From assembly GCA_016169945.1 (NCBI GenBank), contig JADLSH010000382.1:930001-994000 (forward strand): a stretch of 64,000 nucleotides of DNA, read 5' to 3'. The notes below the pieces were generated by a model that saw only the letters and a list, made by a program, of their open reading frames with translations, was not told the origin of the DNA and did not search any database. Below, piece after piece: positions 23,515 to 33,654 of the stretch. This DNA is from Trachythela sp. YZ-2020 (lineage: Eukaryota; Cnidaria; Anthozoa; Malacalcyonacea; Clavulariidae). Both the position numbers and the translations under genes were made by a program. Every line of letters starts with the position of its first letter. Within the stretch, counting starts at the first letter, position 1.

Positions 23515-24762
23515 TTATTCTGCAAGTGTTACAAGGTAATGGAACAAATCAAGAGCTTCATGCCAGTCGTTTGGTTCAGACAAAGCTTGGAGATCACAAA
23601 CATATTTGAAATATTCTTGGTAATCATTTTCTTCAGCAGGGTTGGCAAATTCATACTGAGAAACAACGTCATCTACCTGTGCTTCAAGGACGAGCTTTAG
23701 TTGATCTTCCCCTCCAGAAAGTTCTGGAAGAAAAAATAGTTCGTCAGGTTTTCATGGGATTGTATCATGTCTTGATAGTCGAATGTGATGTGTGTTCCAG
23801 TGTAGTTTGACAAAATCCAAGTCTTGCTGTATGACTTCATTGAAGCAAAACCATAGGCATTCCATTTGAAATGTGTTGCCATCCAAGAATACTCCTCTGT
23901 CACACAGATCTTTAAAAAAGTTTATCCACCAAGTTGTGCGGCTTTTTTTAAGATGTGACCACCAACATTCGATTCGCTGATTGCTGGTTGAAGAGCCATA
24001 ACGATGAGCTTTCTCTCCAGATAATTCATCATCATCATTTGCTCTTAGATAACACTGCATGGCAGCCATTGTGCCATTTTCAGTGCCGGGATCTGTTCTT
24101 AAAAGTCGAGGACAACCTTGAAGCTCCTTTACACATTCAAGATAATAGTTTGCTATTACTGCTGGATTGTTGTTGGTTCTTGTAACTTTCAACCACAAAA
24201 CCCGTCGACTATAACCATCGATTGCTCCATGTATTGGAAACCCAAAGGGTTTTAGTTTATCGTAACCATCGACGTGCCAACATTCATTTGGGCCATTTGA
24301 ACTATAAGTTCTCCTCTTAAGCCGGTGCTGCTTTCGCTCTTCGGTCCCGACTGGGTTGAGCTCCTTTAAAATTCTCTGCACCTTTTCTCTTGGAACACAC
24401 AATCCATACTTGAGTCGAAGGGTATGCCACATACTTCGATACCCTAACACGCAACTTGGACCATCCAACTCTTGTTGAATGACTTCAGCGATATGATCAT
24501 CATCAATCTCAAAAGCGTTTTTCCTTTTCAGACCATATTCCTTTAGCCGTCGTTTCAGCGTTGACATTGAATGATCAACACCATGATACTTCGACAAGAA
24601 ACACAGAATCGTTTCATACTCATATCCTGCTAGAAAATAACTTTCGATTGCTTCCCGTTCATTTTCATCATTAGCTGCAGCTTGGTCTTCAACCATTCTG
24701 CCACATGTAGGGCAAAATACACTGGTTTCATTGAGTTGATTTCCACATGAAGTGCAGGACAT
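23515..24762 (-). pseudogene. IS3EU-like DDE integrase/transposase
   Basis: The start is MSCTSCGNQLNETSVFCPTCG, a CxxC...CxxC zinc ribbon nearly identical to that of the HECT protein. Then come helix-turn-helix-like regions (AIESYFLAGYEYETILCFL; GYRSMWHTLRLKYG). The integrase core follows: first Asp in CWHVDGYDKLKPFGFPIHG, second in LRTDPGTENG, and Glu in SNQRIECWWSHLKK. The DDE triad is thus intact. An in-frame TGA at 23,752-23,754 (probably from GGA, since IPGxPDELxFLPE is usual there) interrupts the C-terminus. The frame continues to TAA at 23,515-23,517, for a total of 415 codons. Translation starts ~80 bp inside the right minisatellite, so the terminal region probably holds the promoter. 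The enzyme would cut and join the element's ends in the nucleus. Confidence 0.8.
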
Positions 24763-24842
24763 TGTCGTTGAAAGAATCGAAAAGTTGAAAAACAAGCCTT
24801 GGTAACCGCCCGATTTTATATAGTCTGTGTGTGGGACTGGGG

Positions 24843-25300
24843 CGAATGTGTAGTGAGAATTTTGAAATGTGTAGTGAGAATTTTGGAACGTGTAGTGAGA
24901 ATTTTGAAATGTGTAGTGAGAATTTTGAAATGTGTAGTGAGAATTTTGAAATGTGTAGTGAGAATTTTGAAATGTGTAGTGAGAATTTTGAAATGTGTAG
25001 TGAGAATTTTGAAATGTGTAGTGAGAATTTTGAAATGTGTAGTGAGAATTTTGAAATGTGTAGTGAGAATTTTGAAACGTGTAGTGAGAATTTTGAAATG
25101 TGTAGTGAGAATTTTGGAACGTGTAGTGAGAATTTTGAAATGTGTAGTGAGAATTTTGAAATGTGTAGTGAGAATTTTGAAATGTGTAGTGAGAATTTTG
25201 AAATGTGTAGTGAGAATTTTGAAATGTGTAGTGAGAATTTTGAAATGTGTAGTGAGAATTTTGAAATGTGTAGTGAGAATTTTGAAATGTGTAGTGTACT
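24843..25300 (-). repeat. 21-bp subterminal minisatellite, right end
   Basis: About 22 units of the 21-bp repeat, inverted relative to the left array. Three units carry a GAACGT or AAACGT variant, so the array has its own internal history and has expanded to nearly twice the left array. Confidence 0.9.
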
Positions 25301-25559
25301 CTGGTTGATGTTTTTTGAATTTGTAACGTGTTTTGATACTTATTTATGCAGTGACACGTATCGGCCACCGTATGAAGGGGTAGTAATCTAGTGGGCTGTC
25401 AATCATCTGTTCAGTTAGTTACTGGCATTAAGATATTTTTAGAATAGGAATGGTTAGTAGAAAGGTCACTTACAGATGCTGCCTTTTTTACACAAATAGT
25501 GTCAGCCCACTCATCTACAAGTATCCTCATGACTGCAACCTCCATGCAAGCGTATTTGG

Positions 25560-25780
25560 TTGTAGTGATCGACCTTTGGCCCTCTGTAATAATAATAATA
25601 ATCCCCGAGCCGGCGCGAAGCGCCGTGCGAGGGTACTAATTCCGCTCGGATATTTACACCCGGGTATGTGAAAACATTGTGGAATGCAAAGTTGTCCGCC
25701 ATTTTTTTTTGTCATGGACAGGACGGTTTTGTAAGTTATGCGCATGCGCGAGTTCAAGCCGAGAGAAACTTCCTTTTTGC
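25560..25780. repeat. Dispersed repeat shared with 56,290-56,420
   Basis: GGATATTTACACCCGGGTAT, GTGAAAACATTG and GTTATGCGCATGCGCGAGTT occur in the same order at both sites. The GC-rich start (CCGAGCCGGCGCGAAGCGCC) follows an (AAT)n run. No coding potential. Confidence 0.65.
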
Positions 25781-27030
25781 AAACTTTTTTCAAAAATAGT
25801 TTTGCACTCATTTTATAAGCAAGTTTCTATGTAAGTAAGTAAACAAGATAAATGAAAATTATTTGGAGGACAAATTAACAAGAGAAAAAAGTCGAAAGAC
25901 CGAAAATGGAGCGTTTTAAACGGGCAAGTGTCTATTTTGCATGCTTTCTTTGCCGTTTTAAAGCATGCAGTATAGTTTGTGAATTTGAAAATGTGTAGAG
26001 CATTCTGTGTGGTCAACACCACATTGATTGATCTTAAGAGTATTTTAGTATTGATTCAAATACGTTATAGAAAAATAAAAAACATATTAAATCTCAAAAA
26101 CTTCATTTCAAAAGCAAGTACGAAGTATAAAAATACTGCTCGAAAAGCAGTTGAAGTTTTATGAAAATTTCGAAACGTTTTGTGAAGGTCTAAGGTTGAA
26201 TGTTGCAGTAAATCAAAGCTGAAAGAGTACATAATAGCATACCCATTTTATATAGTTGGGCTTTTAGTTGTGCAATTGATAATTTTATAGTTACTCTCGG
26301 TTTCAGTTTGCTTTTCAAAACGCGATTCTAATATTAGTTCAAAATTACGTAACGTTGTTTACTAATTAGCCAACTTCCAATGAAATTACACAACAAATGT
26401 TCCAAATTTGCAACCTAAGCACCTATACTGTGACCTAAGTTCGAAATTAGGTTGCTAAGTTCAAAACTAGGTTCCAAAGTACTTTCCGAATTACGAATTG
26501 ACAATAGAACAAAAGTACAGTATTTAAGTAAACAAGGCCGTCCTTTAGATCAAAATATTCGAGAGAAAATTGTAAACTTTTGGATATTAGGGGAAAGTAT
26601 AGCTGCGATATAAAGCAAACGATTTGATGTCACAAATTTGCACGTACTTTGGAACCTAGTTTTGAACTTAGCAACCTAATTTCGAACTTAGGTTGCAAAT
26701 TTGGAACATTTGTTCTGTAATTTCATTGGAAGTTGGCTAATTAGTAAACAACGTTACGTAATTTTGAACTAATATTAGAATCGCGTTTTGAAAAGCAAAC
26801 CGAAACCGAGAGTAAAACAAAATAACAATATTTTGTACAAATTAAAATATAAAAAATATACAGTGTTGCGTGTCACCATGGTTACATTGGTCGACTCAGT
26901 ACTTCATGTTACAATAACTTTTGGGGAGTAAATTGTTTGGTTCAAATGGGCGAGGGGATTTTGCATGCATGTATTTCTAGTAATAGCACTATTGCTGTTT
27001 TATTACTAGGAGGTACTATCGCAAGGAAAG
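25781..27030. repeat. Long decayed repeat with relatives at 7.7-8.4 kb and 62.8-63.4 kb
   Basis: ACAAGATAAATGAAAATT near 25,840 recurs near 62,830. ACCATGGTTACATTGGTCGACT near 26,876 recurs with one or two changes near 63,360, and the TACTTCATGTTACAATAACT run follows in both. A separate foldback element has inserted at 26,292-26,814. No gene seen. Confidence 0.55.
26292..26814. mobile_element. Foldback MITE with about 170-bp arms
   Basis: The ends are TACTCTCGGTTTCAGTTTGC and GCAAACCGAAACCGAGAGTA. The arms run to about 26,482 and from about 26,643, including ACGTAACGTTGTTTACTAAT and its exact complement. The terminal TA could be a TA target duplication, as in Tc1/mariner-derived MITEs. The core of ~160 bp codes for nothing. 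The left arm has a ~20-bp extra segment. Confidence 0.85.
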
Positions 27031-27114
27031 TGCTGCCTTGACGCCCAAACTGCATGCAAAACTCCTCGACCAATTAGTAATATTGAACGTATTTATATTG
27101 CTAATGACACACTA

Positions 27115-27140
27115 TTTATTATTATTATTATTATTATTAA
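27115..27140. repeat. (TTA)n microsatellite
   Basis: About nine TTA/TTAT triplets in a row. Confidence 0.8.
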
Positions 27141-27692
27141 CAAATTACAAAATTTTACAAACAATAACATCTTGCTGTCCACAGATAGCAAAAGCTAATC
27201 GCGGTGGACAGCAACTACACGCATTCGTAATCTAAGAAGGTTGCAGAACACTAGCTATTACTATATATACGACAGACTGTGTGTATAGATCTATTTTCTT
27301 GTCCAAACGATGAGATTACTTATCAGAGTGTTCAGACTATTGTCAATGGAATTCTTGGTACCAACATTATTGTTCCTGTTATTAGAAATCATTCTTTACT
27401 TCAAAACTGTCAATTGCATCTTGCAATTGCAAATAAATTTGGAAGAGTAGAGACAATGTCTTTTAATATCTTTGTGGTACAATAATAGTTTGCATGTTGT
27501 CTGTGTTAATGAGATATTGATACTGCACTTGCCATGTGCTAAACAAACATGTCACAAACAGTCTTTGTTCCCAATCTGTAGATATTTCATTTCATAGTTA
27601 TTTAGCATTTAGCTTCCATCAGTGTTCATCTGTACTGTCCAGTGAATTGTCAAAATACATGATTATAAATGGAATACCCCAATGTTTCTTTC

Positions 27693-27955
27693 TGCCACAA
27701 TGGGCAGATCAATATTTTGTGCCTCAATGGGCTCTACCACAACAGGTAGATTGATATTTCGTGCTATGATCACATGTACGGGCTCTATGACTACAGCTAG
27801 ATCACTATTTGTCACCGTCATAGATGGAGTTGTTTTGGCCTGCACAGGCGATATGTTAACTGTGTCGATCACAGACCGACATATGACATATCTTGTAAGA
27901 AAGCTTGTTTGAGCCCGTTGAGGCACAAAATATTATTGATCTGCCCATTGTGGCA
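27693..27955. repeat. Inverted repeat with 43-bp arms
   Basis: TGCCACAATGGGCAGATCAA at 27,693 pairs with TTGATCTGCCCATTGTGGCA ending at 27,955, and the pairing continues through GTGCCTCAATGGGCTC. Related half-units (CTATGACTAC.GCTAGATCA) lie inside the loop. No gene; probably a foldback element. Confidence 0.7.
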
Positions 27956-28209
27956 GGGCCAGTTGTGGACAAAGTAACATTCATCCGCCTGTTGAGGCAG
28001 AAAATGAAAACTAAATTTGGTAGATAAATTATGGTATATTTACTTGTTATGGTTGTGACAAACTTACAAAAAATGTGGATATATTACATCATCTGCAAGG
28101 GCCTATGAGATGGAATTATCATCGTACATGAATTAATTAACCTCCACGGGTAGATTAATATTATTTGTCATCGACACATGAATTATAAACACTAACTATT
28201 GTTGGTAAG

Positions 28210-28539
28210 TTATCTATAGACAAATATTCTACACCAGGAATCAGGATCTATGACTAATAAGCCATTACTCAGAGCTTTTAAATACATTTTGTCTCCTTGT
28301 ATTAAGACATTATTAAATGTTGTTTTAGACCACGCGGACAATGGAATATTTCGTGCTGAAAGAAGCGCCGATAAATTCATAAAAGCACATTGCTTTCCTC
28401 TAGAATGAACACTAAGCAGTTCATCGCCTTGATGAATATCGGCAGAAATAAATAAAGCCATACTTACCTGTGTTTCTTCGGGAAATGTTTGTATATTTTG
28501 CAGCACACAATACAATATTTTCTCGCCCTCTCTCCCCAT
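28210..28539 (-). CDS. Fragment of a possible cysteine-protease-like repeat protein
   Basis: Open on the minus strand with HSRGKQCAFMNLSALL, then WSKTTFNNVL, QGDKMYLKAL. The spacing GxQCxxxSLxAL...W...L..GD..Y resembles the N-terminal Gln-Cys box of papain-like proteases found in invertebrate transposon-associated proteins. I am not certain of this. The catalytic His and Asp parts are absent, so it would be a fragment. It sits in the long PTP intron on the opposite strand to the phosphatase. Confidence 0.35.
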   Translation of the reverse strand: MGREGEKILYCVLQNIQTFPEETQVSMALFISADIHQGDELLSVHSRGKQCAFMNLSALLSARNIPLSAWSKTTFNNVLIQGDKMYLKALSNGLLVIDPDSWCRIFVYR

Positions 28540-28654
28540 TTAAAAAATCTCCTTGAGCTCGACTTTCTGCCCGGAATTACGACAACTGACAGACGCGACA
28601 GACGCAAGATCTCGATCTCGACTATACATAGGTCGGCGCAAAAGACTGGGGCAA

Positions 28655-28765
28655 GTGAATTCTGGAGAAACCTTAGCGCGTCAAGAATAGTGTGCTGCCT
28701 CGCTGAGGCGAGGCAGCAATTATTCTACTCACACACTATAAAAAAATTGCCCCAAGTCTGGTGGC
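28655..28765. repeat. Small hairpin
   Basis: GAATAGTGTGCTGCCTCGCT/AGGCGAGGCAGCAATTATTC is an inverted repeat, nested inside AGACTGGGGCAAG/TTGCCCCAAGTCT further out. Probably a MITE remnant. Confidence 0.6.
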
Positions 28766-28979
28766 CTTGCATCTTAAATGTGGGAGGAACAATAACCAGA
28801 GACACTGGCATAGGAACCACAGGGCCTGGCCCTGGGGGGGGGTTCATAAAATACATTATTCCCTATATAATATGTATATAGATATTATACAAAAGAATGA
28901 AAAGATGGCTTAATTATTCGAGATAGTTTTTGTCTTGTTTAAAAAATATGAGCTTTTCCCATTACCAGGTAGTTCAATT

Positions 28980-29560
28980 ATTAATTAATTTGCTGGCGAC
29001 TATTGCCCCCACCAAGGCATCCAAACTACCAAAACCGATTATGCAAATTTTCCCACCAATTTTGCCAGTGCCAGAACTCAGAAGCCTCATAACCATAAAC
29101 AAACAACCTGAGTTTGTCAATTTCAACAAGCGAAAAAATCCACACAAAACACTCGATCGTTGAGAAAACACAAGCTATGGATCGAGCAACAACGCGCACA
29201 TATTTGTATGTCCAAATGATATTTTATAAAATGTACTCATCTCAAAATGTTCAGAAGAACTTTCTTCTCAACGTATTTGGGAGTCTATTGCTCGCTCCCT
29301 CGCTTGTTCTATACGAATTTTCTCACCCGTTTTCGCTCCGATTTCGCCATACTTTGGTCAAAACAAACTTTATAGCATAGAAAATATATTTCTTGTTTAA
29401 AAATTATCAAACGGTACGAAGAAAGTACTTAAAAGAAGCAATATTTCTCGCATGCAAAATGCTCCCTTCGCGGCGGCCATTTCGCTTCCAAAGTGCAAGA
29501 TTACCATTTTCCCCAAGATGCTTTGCTATACCTAATGCAAATTGTCTATTCTCAAATGTT
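28980..29560. repeat. Dispersed repeat, inverted relative of 14,985-15,185
   Basis: Holds the reverse complement of the 15-kb copy in two blocks (29,105-29,220 and 29,490-29,545), with extra sequence between them. It ends just before the second PTP exon. Confidence 0.6.
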
Positions 29561-29668
29561 TCTGGCTTTCCGCCACAATATTCTCTCTTTGTTTACACTT
29601 AGGGACTCAGTGAAGTTATTCTTTTACTTCTTAATTGTTTAACTTTAATTTGCTTACTTCAATTGCAG

Positions 29669-32600
29669 GACCAATATATATTTGTTCACGTAGCTATTTT
29701 GGAACAATCCTATGCGGCATGAATGAAGTTGATTCTACTAAAATTCCGAAAGAGATTGAAATCCTTGCAGAAACTAAGGCTAGTAGAATGACTGTTTTTC
29801 AAGAGACGTTTAACGTTTGCGTCTGTGGTTGACTCTATAATAATATCATGACACTATATCTCTAAATGTGTAAATTACCAACCTACTAATAGACAAACCA
29901 ATATTTAAGTACTGTACATCCATCCCAATACTCTAGAGGATTGTTTAATTAATCATGTCTATTGCTGATACGATGATGCTTGCATCTGTAATACTATATA
30001 AGCATGGAAACGTTGCAAAATATTTTACGAAATACTGTCCATAAATTTTTAGATATCTTGCTGACAAGCAGGCAGACAAGCGTTAATATCTTTATTTATT
30101 TTACACAGCCATAAACTGTAAGATAAAATGATGAATTACTGCGGGATTACTTGAAGAAAATTGCAACAAGAATAGCAATAAAAATGTCTACCCAGGTATC
30201 TGAATTCACCACAACATGCACTTTGCCCTATTACTATATTTTGTATACCTAGCTACTTCCGGAGTGCAACCGTGTTCCACTTCAATACGTAAATGGAGTT
30301 GAAAATTCAGACGATATCAATGCTGTTTTTGTCCATGTACGTCTCACTAGCTTCATAAGATGTTTTATTTTAGTTAACTATAGTTAACGTATTGCTAATT
30401 GTTCGTACAAACCAGTACTAAAACTAATCTAAATTATCTTTATTTATTCGAACACGTGGTGCCAGCTAGTGTAGGTAGAGTCTAACGAAGATCCTCTGTT
30501 GAAGAATAAAACTAACTGAAAATACAATTAGAACTTCGACGTTTCGAGCGAGGAGCAAATCCCTCCTAAAAAGTGTACTTGTATAAAAAATCATGTGACT
30601 TTTTTTGTGATATTTTTATTTTTTTTGTGACTTTTTCCCGATTTCTTTTACATTTTTCTATATATTTGTGATTTGTCTATTTTTGTGATTTTTCGCTGAT
30701 ATTTTTGTGATTTTTATTTTTATTTTTCTGAAGGTGTACGTGATTTCAAGAGTTCAATAGAAAGCACTCTTCCAACTAGCATTGTATTTCCGAGCTTATT
30801 GTATGTTTAGTTCCACAGTCAATGACTCATGTCTTTGGTTTCTTATTTATTCTTGGCAGAAACTATTTCGTCGCTACACAAAGCCCTCCATTAAACACAA
30901 TCAACGACTTTTGGCGACTTGTTCATTCGCAAAATGTATCCACGATTGTCTTGTTAAATAATATCAAAGATGGAACGGTATAATTTATAAGATATATAAC
31001 GGTTTATTCAGCTTATCTTTTGAGTCATTTGTAATGCGTGAAACCATCCTCGGCTGCCCCGGGTCGACGCAGAGCCATGACCAGTTGGCTATCGACATTT
31101 GCGAGGAGCACGAGTTTGAAATACGGCTAGTGCGCTGCGTCTAAAATTTCTCCTGAGTTCGACCTGCTTTTACAAAACGAGGGTGGGGTATTTATTTATG
31201 TCGGATAACTGTCCTGTGCTATAATTGCGTTTTTTCTCGCCTGTTCCCTCTGTGGGTCAGTTATCATTGTATTTATTAAATTATCATGTCATATAATACA
31301 AGAGCAAGAAGCTATACATTTCCGCTGGCTATATATATGCAGATGGTGATGCTTTTATATTTTAGTCGTTCCCAACATTCTGGCCAACAATTAGAGGGCA
31401 ATCAACCCAATATGACAACTTGACAGTACAATTGGACTCCGAAACTGAATCTGATGGAATATGTACTAGAACGTTTATGGTATCGCCTTGTCATGCAAGT
31501 ACGTATATTTATAATATAATAGACTGCTGTGCTTTGAGATAGTGGTATCTGAAGAAAGTAGAACATTTCCTAATATATTTCAGGCTGTTCAGACTAAAAC
31601 CATTGTAGAATACTATCTAGATATGACCATCGCGTTTGAATGTATAATATTACATCTTTACGTTTTGTATATAAATTAGGATTTGACTGATGCTCAAGTT
31701 GTAAATATTTTCCATAACACAAAATGGCCGGAGCACAGTGTAACATTAAACGCAGTCGGCGTCATCACTCTTACGTTATTGGTCGAGAATTCAAGAAATG
31801 GCCATGGACCAGTCATTGTCGCATGCAGGTAATATGTTAATACCACTGCTTCGATTTTTCTTTTGTTCCTTCTTTCGCTATCGCGACTTTCAGTAGGCAT
31901 TGCAGGTAATCAGATGTGCTCAACTTCAGAACGGTTCAAGCAAAGAAATATAGCTAAGAATATTAATTATTTTTAGCTACCAAATAGATGACAACTACAT
32001 GCATATAACTAAAATAGCTAGCATTATTTCCATCTAAATTATTATGCTTAAAGAAGTCTTTTATAATCATTATCTATAATTAATAAGGTACATGCATCCA
32101 TATGATTTAGAAAAACTAAATGGAATATAATATACAATTTCTTGGAATCTTTCCAATATCTGTTTCAGTGATGGAGCTGGACGTACCGGAACATACATTG
32201 CCATTTCAAACATGCAAGGACGAATGAAAATTGAGCAAAAAGTGGATGTCTTCCAGTCGATCAAAATCATGAGAGGAACACGACCACAATTCGTCGAAAA
32301 TGCTGTAAGTACATAATTATATGTGTGTGAAACAATTTGCCTTTTTCAGATGTTCCTGAAATGACGAAAGGGCGTAAAGTCAATGAAGATTTGACCGTAC
32401 ATTATATAACATTATAGTTATGTCAGGAAAAATTAAAAATTGTATAACAAAATATTTTTCAAAATATTGATAGATAAGTGTATGGTTCTTTTAGATTATC
32501 TCGTTTCTCAATTTTGTTGCTAAAACAAAACAAATTCCTCAGGATCGTGATCCTATCAGTCCGTTATGTCTGAGTGTATGAAATATAATGCACGAGAATA

Positions 32601-32845
32601 TGAATAAGAAAAATTCCAAAGTTCCCACTATATGAATAGTAGATGTACTCTAACGTCCGACGAATAACTGGTTGATTCATACCCCAGATTGTCGAGTCGA
32701 CTTTATGCAGAAATACGTTCGTTTTTGGGTTTTTACTATAACTCATTGCAACACTTATATTTTCCTTTAGGAACAATATCAGTTCTGCTATACTACAATA
32801 ATGGCGTACCTGGATGCTTTCAGTGAATACTCAAACTTCGAATGA
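29669..32845 (+). CDS. Receptor tyrosine phosphatase, end of D1 and degenerate D2
   Basis: Exons: from 29,669 (DQYIFVHVAILEQ, the end of D1); 30,253-30,336 (NRVPLQYVNGVENSDDINA); 30,860-30,977 (NYFVATQSPPL...DFWRLV...TIVLLNN); 31,366-31,498 (FWPTIRG...RTFMV); 31,680-31,828 (IFHNTKWPEHSV...GPVIVAC); 32,169-32,304 (SDGAGRTGTYIA...VDVFQSIK); and 32,771-32,845 (EQYQFCY...FSEYSNFE, stop). The second domain's loop spliced from two exons reads VACSDGAGRTG. The usual His before Cys is Ala, the WPD loop is WPE, and KNRY is not seen, so D2 is probably weak or inactive, as in many tandem receptor PTPs. The first exon lacks one T near 29,711 (frameshift). Two junctions do not match in phase, so those splice points are provisional. 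Confidence 0.75.
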
Positions 32846-33469
32846 CGAATGAATTGAATCAAATAATTTCCAAATATATGTATAAAAATAATTTTAAAAA
32901 GAGGAAGTCTATTTAGTTGGATATACGCTTCAGGTGAAAACAAGTCCTACCAATCTCTATAGTTTTAACATATCTGAAAATAGAACTGGCTGGTTGTATA
33001 TTGTTGTAAAAATGAATTATGGCTAATGTATTACTAAGGGGGCAACTGAGAATTAGCTTATATTTTTGGTCTAAACTTTAATTGTAATTAATAATTTTGC
33101 ACGAAGTACTCGATACATCCCGGGCAAACAAACGATTTTTTATTCCATTTGTATTTTTTTTATAGGATAGATGTTGGAAGCCTAATTATTAAAGTCTGGT
33201 CTACGGGTCTGCCTTATTTTCGTGTTTGTTTCGCTTATCTTGAATATGTAAATGGCCATGTTTTTGTTTTCAAAGTTGGAAATTATATTTGTTGCCATTT
33301 TTTAGTTCGCAAGCATGCGCAGACGTTTTTCCTTGGTGTTCCCAATGTCTACTTGTAATCATTCGTTGCTTCGATCTGCGCGCACATATCTCCGAGTAAC
33401 TCCTGTTTTGTTCTAAACTAAAAGTTATTCCGAATAAGGAGTGCATACTGAACTTTTAAACTCAGTATA
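32846..33469. other. Non-coding interval after the phosphatase
   Basis: The likely PTP 3' untranslated region, then unrecognised AT-rich DNA. The plus-strand frame at 33,149-33,358 has no family resemblance. Confidence 0.4.
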
Positions 33470-33551
33470 TTTCGAATCTAAATTTGATTCATCTTCAGCA
33501 GCGAGTTACAATTTACACGATGCTGAAGATGAATTGAATTTAGATTCGAAA
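33470..33551. repeat. Hairpin with about 31-bp arms
   Basis: TTCGAATCTAAATTTGATTC...CTTCAGCA pairs with TGCTGAAG...TTAGATTCGAA across a ~20-bp loop. Probably a foldback remnant next to the LINE 3' end. Confidence 0.75.
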
Positions 33552-33599
33552 TTAGAGGTGTGCAAATCCGATCCGATCAGGTTTCGTTCGGATTCGGAG

Positions 33600-33600
<1 letters not shown>

Positions 33601-33653
<53 letters not shown>
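33601..33653. repeat. (GTAA)n tract, likely LINE 3' tail
   Basis: Thirteen GTAA units with no interruption. On the minus strand this is (TTAC)n, and it lies at the 3' side of the minus-strand LINE, about 400 bp past its last stop. Several non-LTR clades end in short tandem repeats rather than poly-A, so this is the probable tail. Confidence 0.65.

Positions 33654-33654
<1 letters not shown>

Larger units (their letters stand above)
16647..25372. mobile_element. IS3EU-like DNA transposon carrying integrase and HECT ligase, 8,726 bp
   Basis: The termini are inverted repeats starting TACGGTGGCCGATACGTGTC and continuing for ~80 bp into a shared 21-bp minisatellite (12 units left, about 22 right). 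The element is flanked by a perfect 6-bp duplication, TGAAGG, at 16,641-16,646 and 25,373-25,378. This TSD length, the 5'-TA terminus and the IS3-type DDE integrase fit the IS3EU superfamily as I know it. Two genes converge: zinc-ribbon/CUE/HECT from the left end and zinc-ribbon/DDE integrase from the right. Both carry disabling changes in this copy. A 12-bp telomere-like repeat hairpin, a SINE, several MITEs and a TTAA-flanked element have inserted inside. The whole sits in a phosphatase intron. Confidence 0.85.

Noticed and set aside
24831..25391. Plus-strand 186- and 169-codon frames at the right minisatellite, and the N-terminal 200 residues of the 538-codon minus frame
   Set aside because: Same 21-bp repeat effect. 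The true integrase start is the ATG at 24,762, where the zinc ribbon begins.
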